This document shows, piece by piece, positions 43,748 to 53,435 of a DNA stretch of 64,000 bases; positions within the stretch are counted from its first letter, which is position 1, and each line of letters begins with the position of its first letter. Origin of the DNA: Blastomussa wellsi (taxonomy: Eukaryota; Cnidaria; Anthozoa; Scleractinia; Plerogyridae); contig OX393566.1 of the NCBI GenBank assembly GCA_947652115.1, positions 16,182,427 to 16,246,426 on the forward strand, read 5' to 3'. The notes beneath the pieces were generated by a model, which saw only the letters and a list, made by a program, of their open reading frames with translations, had not been told where the DNA came from and made no database searches. The position numbers were made by a program, and so were the translations under genes.

Positions 43748-44400
43748 ACTTGTATCTCCTCTTCTTCCGGTGGAACCTCATTTAGACTTGCTCGGCTGAG
43801 GGTGTCTGCGAGGACTTGCTTCTTTCCTGGCAGATATTCCACTTTTAGATCATAGCCACTCACTTTCAGCATCATTGCCTGTAATCTCAATGGTGCTGTT
43901 GCCAGGGGCTTGCGCAGTATTATTTCCAGGGGTTTGTGGTCAGTCTGGACCAAGGTTGTTTTCCCCAGAATGTACTCTCTGAATTTCTGTGTACTGAACA
44001 CGATGGCCAGCATTTCTTTCTCTATTGGCGCCCAGTTGAGCTCTGATACTCGAAGTTTTTGGGATGCGTAGGCTATCGGTCTTCCCTCTTGCAGTAGGAC
44101 CGCACCCACAGCGCTCTTGCTGGCATCGCATTGTATGGTCACATCTTTTGTGACATCATAGTAGGCTAACAGAGGAGCTTCACAGTACATATCCTTGAGC
44201 TTCTGAAACGCAGCTGCTTGTGGCTTGTCCCAGTGGAAGAGTACATCCTTCCTTGTTAGTTCCCGCAGTGGTGTTTCGACTTCGGCTAGCATTGGGAGGA
44301 ATTTGGCTAGATACTGAATAGATCCCAGAAACCGACGCACATCTTCTTTCGTTTCGGGGGGTGGCATGTCCTTCATAGCTCTCTCTTACTTTCTCTGGAT
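43663..44400 (-). pseudogene. G2 RNase H and connection region
   Basis: FLGSIQYLAKFLP (RT connection) is followed by VTIQCDASKSAVGAVLLQ (RNase H first acidic residue) and VQTDHKPLE. A two-base gain in GAGAG at about 44,390 throws the frame off relative to RT. Otherwise well preserved. Confidence 0.83.
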
Positions 44401-45546
44401 CCGGTTTGAGGCCTTCTGCTGAGATAATGTGGCCCACATATCGAACTTGCTGTTTTCGCACTTTGACCTTCTCGAAGTTCAGCTTAAGGTTGTAGGTTCT
44501 GGTGCGGTGGAGAACTTCCTTTAGGACTGAGTCATGGTGGGCAATGTCACGTCCTGCAATCAGTATGTCATCCATGATGGCATATGCGTGTTCAATATCC
44601 TCCAACATTTCATCCATGGCCCTTTGGTACAGCTCTGGAGCTGATTTGATTCCAAACGGTAGTTTTAACCATCTGTATCTGCCTATTGGGGTGTTCATTG
44701 TTGTCAGTAGACTGGACTCGTAGTCTAGTTTCATCTGGAGATACCCACTCTTAGCATCAAGGACTGTGAACACTTTTGCCTCAGGTATCTTGGCTGCAAT
44801 TTCTTCTACAGTGGGGATTGGATAATGCTCCCGTTTTACTGCTTTATTGAGATCACCTGGGTCAAGGCAGATCCTGATCTTGTTACCTCGACTTGAAACT
44901 ACCATAGAGTTAACCCAGTCAGTAGGCTGTGAAACTTTGGCTAAGTGTCCTTCCTTTTCCATTTCCTTAAGCTTCGCTATGATCTTGGGAAGGAGTGCTG
45001 CAGGTTGTCTGCGAGGCCCATGCACTACAGGTGTTGCTTTGGGGTCAATCTTGATAGAGTAAGTTCCAGGCATAGCCCCTGATGCACTTTGTAAATCTGG
45101 GTACTGGTTAAGTAGCTCCTTTAAGCTTGGATCTACATGTTCCTGTAGTTTATGTACTCGCTGAACCAAGTTGAGGGCTTGACAAACTTTACCTGACAAT
45201 ATTGGCTTCTGCTCACTATCTATGACATAGAAGTTCACATTTAACTCCCTGTCCTTACATCTTACGGGAAGAGTGACGTAACCCTTTGGTGTGATTCGGT
45301 GTTGACTGTAAGACACCAGGGTCTTCTTGGTTTGTTTGATCAGGGCACTGGGTGCTACTTGCTTGAGCTGAGTAGTGTTAATTACACTTGCATAGACACC
45401 AGTGTCAAGTTGACAGTGCAGGGTACTGTTGCCCACTTCCACCACCTCCCACCATTCATCACTTTCACAAGTTTTTTTCTTGTCATGGATGCCATTCATT
45501 TCCAGGCTTGCTACATGAAGTAGTTGTACATCACTTTCAGGACCCT
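44390..45546 (-). pseudogene. G2 protease and reverse transcriptase
   Basis: LHCQLDTGVYASV is the aspartic-protease active site (DTG). RT motifs follow: DWVNSMVVSSRGNKIRICLDPGDLNK, VLDAKSGYLQM, LPFGIKSAPE, AIMDDILIAG (catalytic DD) and VRYVGHIIS. The frame is continuous with gag once the SINE at 45,557-45,862 is disregarded, so gag-pol was a single frame. Confidence 0.86.
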
Positions 45547-45556
45547 CCTCATCACT

Positions 45557-45862
45557 GAAAAGGGAGGCGCAGTGGCCTAATGGTTAGTGCGCTGGACTCT
45601 GGATCGGACGGTCCGGGTTCGAGTCCTGGCCGGGGCACTGCGTTGTGTTCTTGGGCAAGACACTTTACTCTCACAGTGCCTCTCTTCACCCAGGTGTACA
45701 AATGGGTACCGGCGAATTTACTGCTGGGGGGTAACCCTGCGATGGACTAGCATCCCATCCAGGGGGGAGTAGAAATACTCTCTGTCGCTTCATGCTATGA
45801 AACCGGGGATAAGCTCTGGCCTGATGGGCCACTAGGCCCGACAGCAGACTTACCTTACCTTA
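45557..45862 (+). mobile_element. tRNA-derived SINE with (TTACC)n tail
   Basis: The 5' end resembles a tRNA with box A (TGGCCTAATGGTTAGTGCG) and box B (GGTTCGAGTCC). A tRNA-unrelated body with a GGTACCGGCG motif and a TGATGGGCCACTAGGCCCG hairpin region follows, then a TTACCTTACC tail. CCTCATCACT is duplicated at 45,547-45,556 and 45,863-45,872. The parental tRNA may be Gln-like, judged only from the anticodon arm. It interrupts G2 gag-pol. Confidence 0.9.
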
Positions 45863-45872
45863 CCTCATCACT

Positions 45873-46748
45873 AGAATAGTCTTCTCCAGGATAGTCCATT
45901 TTAGAAAGTAAGTTGACATTGCTTTTCTTGCTTCTGCACACTTGAGCAAAATGTCCAATTTTTTTGCACTTGTTGCATGACTCATTTCTGGCTGGGCATT
46001 TTTCATGTGGCTTGTGGGCATTGTATCCACATCTATCGCACTTTGGAACTTGTTCATTTTTCTCTTTTGGTACCTTATTTTTGGGCCTTTTGGACGAGCC
46101 ATTCTTCTTGGACGAGTCACTCTTCCATGCAAGTTTATTGACCTCCACTTTAGGGTCCTCGCCAGACATCACTTGCATTCCATCCTTAGTCGCTTCGAAC
46201 ATCCGACCAATGTTGATTGCCATGTCGAGGGTGAGGTTTTTACTTTTCTCCAAGCAGCGTTGCCTTACTCGCTCGTCCAGAGATTTGCATGCGATGGCGT
46301 TCCGGATCAATTTATTCGACTCTGTCATGTCCAGACCACGCGCCAGGAGCTTAAGATCGGTGACAAAGGAGTCAAAGGTTTCTCCTTGTAACTGACGTCT
46401 TCGATCAAATTTAACTGCAGCCATAATCGGGTTCTTCTTAGCTTCGAGGTGTGCTTTGAACTTTCCAGCGACTCGTTCGAGTATGTCTTTCTCATTCACA
46501 TCTTGAGCACTTTCTCCTGATCCAACGCGCACAGTTTCCCACTGGAAGGTGAGGTAAATTTCCCGGCCTTTGTCCCCGACGAAGCTCATAAGGTTGCATA
46601 TTTTCTCCTTCTCAGTGCATTTGCTGAGCGGTCCTCCGAACGTGAATTCGCAATGTTGATAGAACCTTGCCCATTCTTTACTTAGGTCTGCAGTGGCCCA
46701 GTTCATAGTTGGCCATTTGTACGACGAATTTGCGTATCCTTTGGCCAT
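45873..46748 (-). pseudogene. G2 Gag with two zinc knuckles
   Basis: The native start is the ATG at 46,746-46,748, not the longer frame that begins in the LTR. Residues ~1-200 form a capsid-like helical domain. CDRCGYNAHKPHEKC and CNKCKKIGHFAQVC are two C-x2-C-x4-H-x4-C-type knuckles. The frame is cut by the SINE and would have run straight into protease. Confidence 0.87.
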
Positions 46749-46779
46749 GTTCGGTTCGATATCCTCTATTCTGACACCA

Positions 46780-46914
46780 TGTTTGATACACACTACAACA
46801 CAGACGCCATGTTGGATCAACAACTCACCGCGTGGTTTATGTGATTGGTTAACAAACAATAATGAATAACTGAACGACTATGGATTATGGCCAGTGGTAT
46901 TGCCATACATAACA
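46780..46914 (-). repeat. 5' LTR of G2
   Basis: 135 bases, partner of 42,050-42,184. Flanked by ACATG on its outer side. Confidence 0.93.
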
Positions 46915-46919
46915 ACATG

Positions 46920-47427
46920 TTTCTCAAGCCTTCAACGTAAGTTGCTTCGTTATCCACATTCGGTGGGCGATAGCAGGAACAGAAAATAAAACCTTTAGTT
47001 TTTGGAGGTATTATTTCCATCCAAAGGCATTGAAGATCCGGTTGATCATTTTCAAACTCTTGAATAACCTTGTAATCGATGTTCGAGGAAACATAAATGA
47101 GAACACCGCCTTTTTGTCGGGTTTTATCTCTCCGTACAAGTGAGTAACCGTGAAGCTGAATTTCACTGTCGCTGATTGACGAATCCAGCCAAGTTTCGTT
47201 CAAGGACAGAACGTGCGGTAGCTGGGTCTCGCAAAAAACCCGAATCTCATCGATCTTGTTGACAAGACTTCACACATTCAAGTGACAAATTCTCAAGCCT
47301 TTGACCGTACTCAGCTTGAAGTTTCCATTTTGAGAAATTGATTCTGGACCAGGCTTTTGCTCAACATTACCACTGGACAAGAATAGCAATAGACATAGGC
47401 AATAGGCCAAAATAGGCCAAATTTTAC
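46920..47427 (-). pseudogene. LINE endonuclease, N-terminal part and 5' end
   Basis: ICHLNV and LSLNETWLDSSI are the first endonuclease motifs (catalytic Asn and Glu regions), followed by GGVLIYVSS and CSCYRPPN. A TGA near 47,270 interrupts the HLN motif context. Continues at 42,044 across the Gypsy insertion. The 5' junction with element A gag is at about 47,427. Confidence 0.8.
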
Positions 47428-48329
47428 TCTGTGAGTAAAGGAACATCCTGAACAGAACCTCTCGTTATTCTGACTCGCCCAGCGCGAAAGTTACCTCTCT
47501 GGGGACGAAAAGGCAAGTTAACTGAAGTGGCTTCGAGCCATAACTCCCACTGGACTTCCTCCCAAGGGTACCTATCGGGGGCAGACTGGCGCAAATATCT
47601 AAATTGCTCATCATAGTAAGCCCAGTTCCCGGTTTTGTTTGCAATGGCACGAACGGTCTCACAATATTTTAGCAAAGCGGCCGTGTCCCTCGCGAACCTC
47701 TGGCAATAAATGGCCATAAACGTGTGAAACGCCGTGACCCACTGCTGAATACTATTCAATTTACGTGGGGCGCTAGCTGGCTCTAATGTAATCTGCGGCT
47801 TATTGCTATTGCCTGTAGCCGAAAGCCCAACAGCAAAACGCTCTTGTTGAACCGCGGTTTGGAGCACAAATTCGTTAGCCCAAACTTTGGATTATATTTT
47901 GTCGCTAACTGCACTTCCGAGTGGGATGGCAACACTTGAAAAAAGGGGTGTGGTAGGCATACTGTGCATGTTAGGTGATACAATATTTCCTCCAGAAGTC
48001 CCGGCAATAGCTTGCGTCGCTTGCACAACGGAATCCTGGACTATCGAGGCTGTAGTAGGCACGTGGGCGGGCACTTCGGTCGATGTTGATGCTGCGTTAG
48101 TTGACGTTGTTACTGACGGTGGTGGTCGTAGCGCGTCCTGGATGGCCTTTTGGACAGCAAGAGAAAGGGCACTGGACAGCGCTGTAACATTTACTTGCAT
48201 TGTGCCATCTTGTTGATTAGAGGTACTATTGGACAAGCTGCTCGACGTGCTAGCGGTATTGGTTGCCATGCTGTTTACTGTAGAGGCAGAAGGGCCAGAA
48301 CGTCTCGGACGCTTACTTCGTGGAGGCAT
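47428..48329 (-). pseudogene. Element A Gag, N-terminal and central parts
   Basis: Starts MPPRSKRPRRSG at 48,329, with a Ser/Thr-rich segment. After an in-frame TAA at 47,892-47,894 the same frame carries the helical WVTAFHTFMAIY...RFARDTAALLKYCETV block shared with element B gag. A frame change near 47,470 leads to the first half of the zinc knuckle (FCSGCSFTH), where the LINE cuts in. Confidence 0.78.
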
Positions 48330-48344
48330 ACTTGTAAAGAATAG

Positions 48345-48717
48345 AGAGTGTTAATTTATCCAAACGTATTGATGTTCTCGTGTAACTCTTAATCTGTAGT
48401 TGTATCGCGATAACTGCCACAGGTCAAATAAATGAGGTATTAAAATTAAGAGTTGTCATTGGATCGTACGCTCGTATCCTCAAATACATACAAATAGCTT
48501 GGGACTCCGAGTGCTATGGCACGCAACACAGGCGGCCCACTCATTTGGAGACAAAGCATAAAATCGACCGTGACCGGCCAAACAAGGATCAAGGACAAAC
48601 AATACGTTGTGAGTGCAATGGCGAATTACACTACCAAGTACCAACGCAAAACAATATTTCACTTGGCGGTATATCCAATAAAGAGGAAATAATGAGCTAT
48701 AGTACAGATCTAAGACT
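48345..48717. other. Element A spacer between gag and SGNH
   Basis: No gene seen. The AACTACAT hairpins of element B's equivalent spacer are not apparent here. Confidence 0.45.
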
Positions 48718-49292
48718 CTAACTTTGTACATCATTAAACACTTTAAGTGATTGGATCAAAGCCCCCCTCAAACTTCGATAAAGTTTAAACTGTCCACGTT
48801 GGTTCAGATGAACTCCATCGTGCAATAAGACTGACTGTGTTGTCCTCCAAAATCCCCTGTGTCTCCAGTAAAATGCAAACAGAAGGGGCTGTAGGACAAC
48901 GCGTAAATAATCCGTCAACGTGCGAATGCGTACGTTTAAGTGCGCGTTCTCTCTTAGTGTAGTTTGACACACGCAAACCACGGTTACACCAAATTGTCCA
49001 TGTAATAGCTTTGTTAGGTCTTCTAACTGTGAACCGACAGTTAGAGCAGAACGGATTGAACGATCACTGATATCGTTCGTACCCAACTGGAGAATGACAA
49101 TGTCAGGCGAAAATTGTCCAAATCGTAGCGTATAACTTTGGCCACAGTTCGTCCCCCTTCTCCATGCCAGCGCAGGTTCATAGGGGTGGTGATGTCAAAA
49201 TCCTCCCGTAAAGCGTTTGTAGGCAGACGTACCAACTCATGCAAACGCCTGATGAAGGAGTGCTCCAAAATCAAAACCCGAGGTTCAGCCAT
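48718..49292 (-). pseudogene. SGNH-type hydrolase of element A, frame-broken
   Basis: ATG at 49,290-49,292. Block I reads LEHSF with the Ser kept but the usual Gly replaced by Glu. The GTNDIS block and the DGVHLNQRG block follow in another frame, with the switch at about 49,085. Same position relative to A1 and gag as the intact SGNH gene of element B. Confidence 0.75.
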
Positions 49293-49404
49293 AACTACAC
49301 ATTGAGAGAGAAAACTACACGTAATTGCAACGCATGCTACGGGGAAATAACAAAATAGTGTACTTGCCTTAACACGGTGCGTAGAACTTTCAAGATCACC
49401 AAAA

Positions 49405-49600
49405 AATTGAGTCAAAGACTGACGTTGTTCATGCGTTGCTATCTGAACCAACTATGAATCACAAAGCATTGATTGCATGATTTGAGCCTGCACGGAATTC
49501 TAACTATTTCCCTATCTCCATCCCAGATGCAGATAAGACAAACAACCAGGAAATTAGCCCTTCACAAAAATGTCATTAAGCCATTAGCTTAATGGGTGTT
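49405..49600 (-). repeat. Element A repeat A1
   Basis: Partner of A2 at 26,013-26,208. Marks the 5' end of element A and therefore the right edge of the nested stack. Confidence 0.88.
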
Positions 49601-49676
49601 ACTACGAAGTTGCCCGAGTACCTTACGCACCTTTTCTGATAGTTAGATTGGTTGTGCGTATTGGTTTAAGGGTGCC

Positions 49677-50653
49677 AAATAGCAAAAATGACAAGCACAA
49701 AAAGCGCGTACTCACGTACCGAAGGATCACTTGAAAGGGAAAGTCATTTAGTCGTCACTGAAAGATGTTTTGTTACCCAACGGCGAAAAACTCGTTTATA
49801 TCATGAGCGTAAGGGGTTTTTTATTGGATATAATATAGCTGCTATTTTCTATCTATTAGACTTGTTTTGTTACCGACAGAGTGGTATTAATTCATTAAAC
49901 GAAAAAACATAGTTTTGTTGTTGCACCTACACTTTTGTTGATGAGCCTACACTGATACTTTACGAAGAGGGTAAGGAAATATTTAAAGTCTGGCAACTCC
50001 AAGATACCTTGCGTGTGTAGCGCAGCTTGTCGACTATCTTCACAAAAAAACTTTGTCTTCTCGGCTTGTCACCTACATTAATTAGAATTTTTTTCCATTT
50101 TTTTAAGGCGTTGTCCCATAATTTTTTGTGGTCCGAGGCTAATTGCTACCTCCCGTAAATTGCTGTGGTCCAGGGCTAAGTGCCACACCCAAGAGGGGGT
50201 CGCGGTCCATGGTAACTGACATATCCCGGATGGGGTTGGGGTCCAGGGGCTACCCCCTATGGGGTAAGGGTTTTGGCCACGCCCATGTCTTTTTTTGTGA
50301 TTTTAGTTAAAATATGCAGAAAAATGTCAAAAAGTATTAAATTTTATATGGTGATGGGTAATTATAAGTTCTAAACACCTATTGCCTCAAAAAGGATTTT
50401 TTTTGTGAAGTTTTCGTTTTAAAATATTCAAGCACTATTAAAGTTTAGCAAGTCCAAATTGCTCTTAATTTGTAGGTGCAATTGTTTTTTATCATCATGG
50501 TTAATTTCAATGTGTTAGCTTTTAAATTAAATTTTTTTTTATTTTTTGTGTTTTTCGAGAAGTGTTGATTTGCATAAACTTGAAATCTTAAAATCGCTAT
50601 AAATCCAATAATATGCCAGGGTAAGCAGTGTGTAGCCTGTGTCAAGTTCTACC
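49677..50653 (+). repeat. ~950-bp repeat R1, copy 2
   Basis: Same orientation as 17,787-18,736 and over 90% identical. It contains a 74-codon open frame (49,688-49,912) that is frame-shifted in copy 1. I do not recognise that frame. Ends about 340 bases before the first gene of the virus-like element. Confidence 0.85.
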
Positions 50654-50782
50654 TTAGTAGTAATAGCCTAGGCTTTGAGGCGCAACCAATCAGAATCGAG
50701 TATTTTTTGAATGGACCAATCAGGAGGCGGTATTTCAACCACGTGACTTTTCTAAAACGCAAATTTCATTAGCAAAAACGTT

Positions 50783-50985
50783 ACAACTCATGAACCAATG
50801 AGGAGCCAGTCACAACTCATGAACCAATGAAGAGCCTTTTAATGGTCACATGTCAGGTCACGCAAAAAACCTGGTAACGAGTTCAATGTCACGCAAAAAA
50901 CCTGGTAACGAGTTCACGCAAAAAACCTGGTGACAAGTCACGCAAAAAACCTGGTAACGAGTTCAATAACTGGTAAAATGTCACG
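50783..50985 (+). repeat. Short tandem repeats next to the virus-like element
   Basis: Two copies of ACAACTCATGAACCAATGA (50,783-50,830) are followed by four copies of CACGCAAAAAACCTGGT at about 50,859, 50,890, 50,915 and 50,939. They end at the stop of the first minus-strand gene. Could be part of a terminal or regulatory region of the element. Confidence 0.75.
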
Positions 50986-50990
50986 CAATG

Positions 50991-51886
50991 TCAATTCTTC
51001 TTGATGAATTTGAATGGTAGATTTTTTATCATCTTTTCCCAGAATTTCTCACAAGCGAGTGCGGGATGATTTTTCACTTGCGTTTTCCATACTCTCCATC
51101 CGGCTCGGAACGCTTGGCCGAAGTTGTGCAAATTCATCGGGATTTTGCCGATGCTGGGATCTTCCATACACTTTTGGATGACAAACTTTGACACGGTTTC
51201 CCTGTACATCAACAATTCCCTTGTGATTATCACAAACTCTTGATCCATCACGAATTTGGTGTTTAATCTGATGATCATTTTGACTGGATCGTTTTCGTCA
51301 TTGTCCACTATGTTTGCAGCCTCTGCCCTCATTTTTACAGCTGCGTTGTCTTCTGTTTTTTTATTGTCCTCCATTTCGTCTTCCGATTCTGGAAGCGTTT
51401 CGTTTGCCTCCAGCTGCTCTCCTTCGTCTTCGTCGTCTGAATCAGGCAATACGGTTTTGACCCAGGCCTCCAGTTTTTTCTCTTCTTCTTTTTGTTTGTC
51501 GTAAACGTTCTTCACTTTTTGTATTAGCTCCTTTACTTCTTGGTATCTTTGCTCATCTCGAATCTTGCCTTGATCCAGTCTTTGTTTCAGCTCTTCGGTC
51601 AAGGCATCTGTCTTCTTCCTCAGTCTCAACTGAGATTTGACATTTTCTACTCCCTGCATCAACAAGACAGCATTTTTACTGCATATTTTGTTGCATGCGT
51701 CGTAATCTGTCATGTCGCTTACGTTTGTCATGGACTCTGCGTTGGTGAGCAGCGAATCGGCATCGCTTGCCGTTGACTCTGCATCGTCTTCTTCTTCATC
51801 GTCTTCTTCCCATGCGGGCGCCAACACGAACTGTCTTTCACCCAGTCTTCCCCTGATGTTGTTGCTTTTGCCCACTCGTCTGACAT
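50991..51886 (-). CDS. Acidic coiled-coil protein of the virus-like element
   Basis: A ~294-codon frame with Asp/Glu/Ser-rich segments (DDEEEDD, SDDEDEGE), a charged coiled coil at ~residues 80-150, and a conserved-looking C-terminal domain (LHNFGQAFRAGWRVWKTQV). I do not recognise it. The first ATG after the TATA box (51,884-51,886) is in a different frame from the long frame, which has no upstream ATG. A one-base break near 51,874, an unseen splice, or a non-AUG start must be assumed. Transcribed divergently from the RING gene, which suggests an early/regulatory gene. Confidence 0.55.
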
Positions 51887-51934
51887 GTTTCTCTCTGCTC
51901 GCTTTGAGTTGATGTATCCCCTCTGCTTGCGTTC

Positions 51935-51942
51935 TTTATATA
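51935..51942 (-). promoter_or_regulatory. TATA box for the acidic-protein gene
   Basis: TATATAAA on the minus strand, about 50 bases before the first ATG. Confidence 0.65.
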
Positions 51943-52006
51943 GTTATTGCGATGACGTATTTTGTCACGTGGAGGGTGGGGGTGGGGGGTATCCCCCTTT
52001 TTCATT

Positions 52007-52040
52007 GACCAATCAGGAACCAGCTCCTAGCCTATATAAG
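52007..52040 (+). promoter_or_regulatory. CCAAT and TATA boxes for the RING gene
   Basis: GACCAATCAGG at 52,007 and CTATATAA at 52,032, 27 bases before the ATG-proximal leader. The two divergent promoters share about 190 bases. Confidence 0.65.
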
Positions 52041-52066
52041 TGGAGACCTGACTTTGTTTGTTTGCG

Positions 52067-53003
52067 ATGGCGTTGCCTAGAAGGAGTCGACGATTGGCAG
52101 GACTTGGACCAGAGAAAGAGCTTTATATTGACTGTTGCTTTATTTGTTTGTTGCCCCTCGATGTCGGTTCGTTGTCGAATTGCACGGCGTTGGAGTGTTG
52201 CGGCAAATGTCTACACAAGAGATGTCATAAGAATTTAAGTGTTCGTCCTCGCTTGTCTTGTGGGCATTGTCGTAAACCGATTCTTTGTGCGTCTGATGAA
52301 TCGCCTGAAGACCCTGAGCAACATGCGGAGATGGCCCTGCGACGCATCAAACTTTGTCGTCGGGAACGACTGTATCGTTCGTTCCATGCACCTGGAACTG
52401 TGTCGTACACCATGGTGAGTATTTGTTGTTGTGGGCGAGCGCAAAGAATTGTGGGATCAATTGTTTTTTTGTTTTTGTTTGCAGATACCTCATCCATTTG
52501 ACGAGGATGTTTGGTTAAAGTTGCTGGAGATCGCTGAGCAAATAGTCAACAACAGACATTTGATCGACCGTCACCACCGTGTTGTGATCAGAGGTGAGGT
52601 GTACTCATTCCCACGAGTTGGATGCGACGGATGAACTGTACATCGAGGAAATTTTACGTAGGTTTTTTACTTTTTATATTTTTCATCCGCAATTTATTCG
52701 TCGGTATGGGTTTATTCGCACCGTGTGTTTTCATTTGAATTATTATTTGTTGGGGAGTGCTGCGTTTTTTTTTTGTAGTAACATGAGTTGGTATCATTGT
52801 AGTTCGGATCATATGTGGTGGTGATGATTTTCGTTTGTTGTTTTTTAGGTAATTTTATAGCTGAAGAATTGTTAATGCCAGAGAGATATTGCACTGATTT
52901 TGTTTTTGAATGTAATTATTCGGGTTGTTTTGATTTTGACTTTTACGAGTGTGATTCTGTTATTTTTTTTGAATCGTTTTATTTTCAATATCGGAGATTG
53001 TAA
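52067..53003 (+). CDS. RING-finger protein with alternative terminal exons
   Basis: Exon 1 (52,067-52,414) encodes a RING-like zinc finger: CCFIC...CCGKCLHKRCH...CGHC, a C3HC4-type spacing, then a basic tail. It ends ATG|GTGAGT in phase 0. Exon 2 (52,485-52,593) is a short helical segment ending in phase 1 at G|GTGAGG. Downstream terminal exons at 52,849, 53,026, 53,236 and 53,436 all begin GT after a T-rich TAG acceptor and all keep phase 1. The coordinates given use the first of these. Failure to splice gives a 13-residue tail. RING proteins usually act as E3 ubiquitin ligases, and here the changing C-terminus could select partners. No relative is recognised by name. Confidence 0.65.
52849..53003 (+). 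CDS. Alternative terminal exon A (51 codons)
   Basis: TTTTTTAG acceptor at 52,848, entry in phase 1 (G|GT), stop TAA at 53,001-53,003. Encodes an aromatic, acidic tail beginning NFIAEELLMPERY. Resembles exons B-D only in layout (xF[VI] start, Arg-Phe/Tyr, alternating hydrophobics). Confidence 0.55.
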
Positions 53004-53025
53004 CCGTTGTCTCTCGTTTTCCTAG

Positions 53026-53216
53026 GTGGTTTTGTGCGTCACATGTGTTTTGATAGATTTCGTACTGCGTCTATTGTGATTGACTTTGTTTGGCATAGAG
53101 AGTTTATACCGTGGTTGACCGATGAAACACGACATGAATATGTGATTGAAATGTATGATTTGCGTGTTCGTTTCGTTCCCGAAGATGACGTGTGGGTGTA
53201 TGAACGCACTCTTTGA
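53026..53216 (+). CDS. Alternative terminal exon B (62 codons)
   Basis: TTTTCCTAG acceptor, phase 1, stop TGA at 53,214-53,216. Begins GFVRHMCFDRFRTASIVIDF. Alternating hydrophobic/charged residues suggest beta strands. Confidence 0.58.
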
Positions 53217-53235
53217 TCAAAGTTTCTTTTTTTAG

Positions 53236-53396
53236 GTGATTTTGTGCAAATGGTTTGCGATAGAAGATTTTCGCTCGAGTACATTGAATTTCAATTTACG
53301 TGGATGGATAGAATGAATGGAATGTTTTTTCCTTCCGATGGTCTTTTTTTCCGTTCTCTGCGTCATATTTGGCATATTAGACCAGTTAGATTGTGA
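53236..53396 (+). CDS. Alternative terminal exon C (52 codons)
   Basis: TTTTTTTAG acceptor, phase 1, stop TGA at 53,394-53,396. Begins DFVQMVCDRRFSLEYIEFQF, clearly alignable with exon B over its first 20 residues. Confidence 0.58.
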
Positions 53397-53435
53397 GAGG
53401 TGATGTGTAAATGTAGTTTGTTTTTTTCGTTGTAG

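Larger units (their letters stand above)
42050..46914 (-). mobile_element. Ty3/Gypsy retrotransposon G2, carries a SINE
   Basis: Two 135-base LTRs (TGTTTGAT...CATAACA) bound a 4.9-kb element, and ACATG is duplicated at 42,045-42,049 and 46,915-46,919. On the minus strand a primer-binding site starting TGGTGTCAGAA abuts the 5' LTR (below 46,780) and a polypurine tract (AAAGGGGGGGGA) precedes the 3' LTR at 42,185. Gag, protease, RT, RNase H and integrase follow in Gypsy order. Frame breaks occur near 44,390 (two-base gain in a GA run) and 42,720, and a SINE splits gag from pol. Confidence 0.92.
35591..47427 (-). mobile_element. Jockey/CR1-group LINE with three later insertions
   Basis: Endonuclease frames lie at 46,920-47,270 and 41,167-42,044, RT at 39,792-41,120, then a 3' UTR ending in AATAAAGT and a (TTAC)n tail at about 35,592-35,606. 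It is inserted between the two halves of the gag zinc knuckle of element A. The net length without the Harbinger and Gypsy insertions is about 3 kb. A TGA near 47,270, a frame break with probable deletion at about 41,150, and the insertions make it inactive. Clade assignment within the Jockey superfamily is tentative. Confidence 0.82.
25767..49600 (-). mobile_element. Ngaro-like YR retrotransposon A, split by nested insertions
   Basis: Gene order on the minus strand is SGNH hydrolase (49.3-48.7 kb), gag (48.3-47.4 kb), gag zinc knuckle (35.6-35.4 kb), RT (28.8-28.1 kb), RNase H (28.2-27.8 kb) and tyrosine recombinase (27.8-26.9 kb). The repeat at 49,405-49,600 (A1) matches 26,013-26,208 (A2). 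The repeat at 26,232-26,413 (B1) matches 25,767-25,947 (B2). This A1-ORFs-B1-A2-B2 layout is the split-direct-repeat plan of Ngaro elements. Coding frames stop and restart exactly at 28,787/35,403 and 35,590/47,427, where other elements sit. Net length without insertions is about 5.4 kb. The element is dead (stops and frameshifts in gag and SGNH). Confidence 0.85.

Noticed and set aside
45562..45640. tRNA gene
   Set aside because: It has A and B boxes but continues into a SINE body with a TTACC tail and target duplications.
46749..46859. Longer Gag N-terminus and longer LINE endonuclease start, both beginning in the same peptide
   Set aside because: Both frames merely start within the two LTR copies of G2. 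Native starts are elsewhere.
52650..52760. A further terminal exon of the RING gene before exon A
   Set aside because: There is a TAG|GTTT site, but it has no T-rich tract in front and the phase-1 frame is short. The similar-looking peptide lies in another phase.
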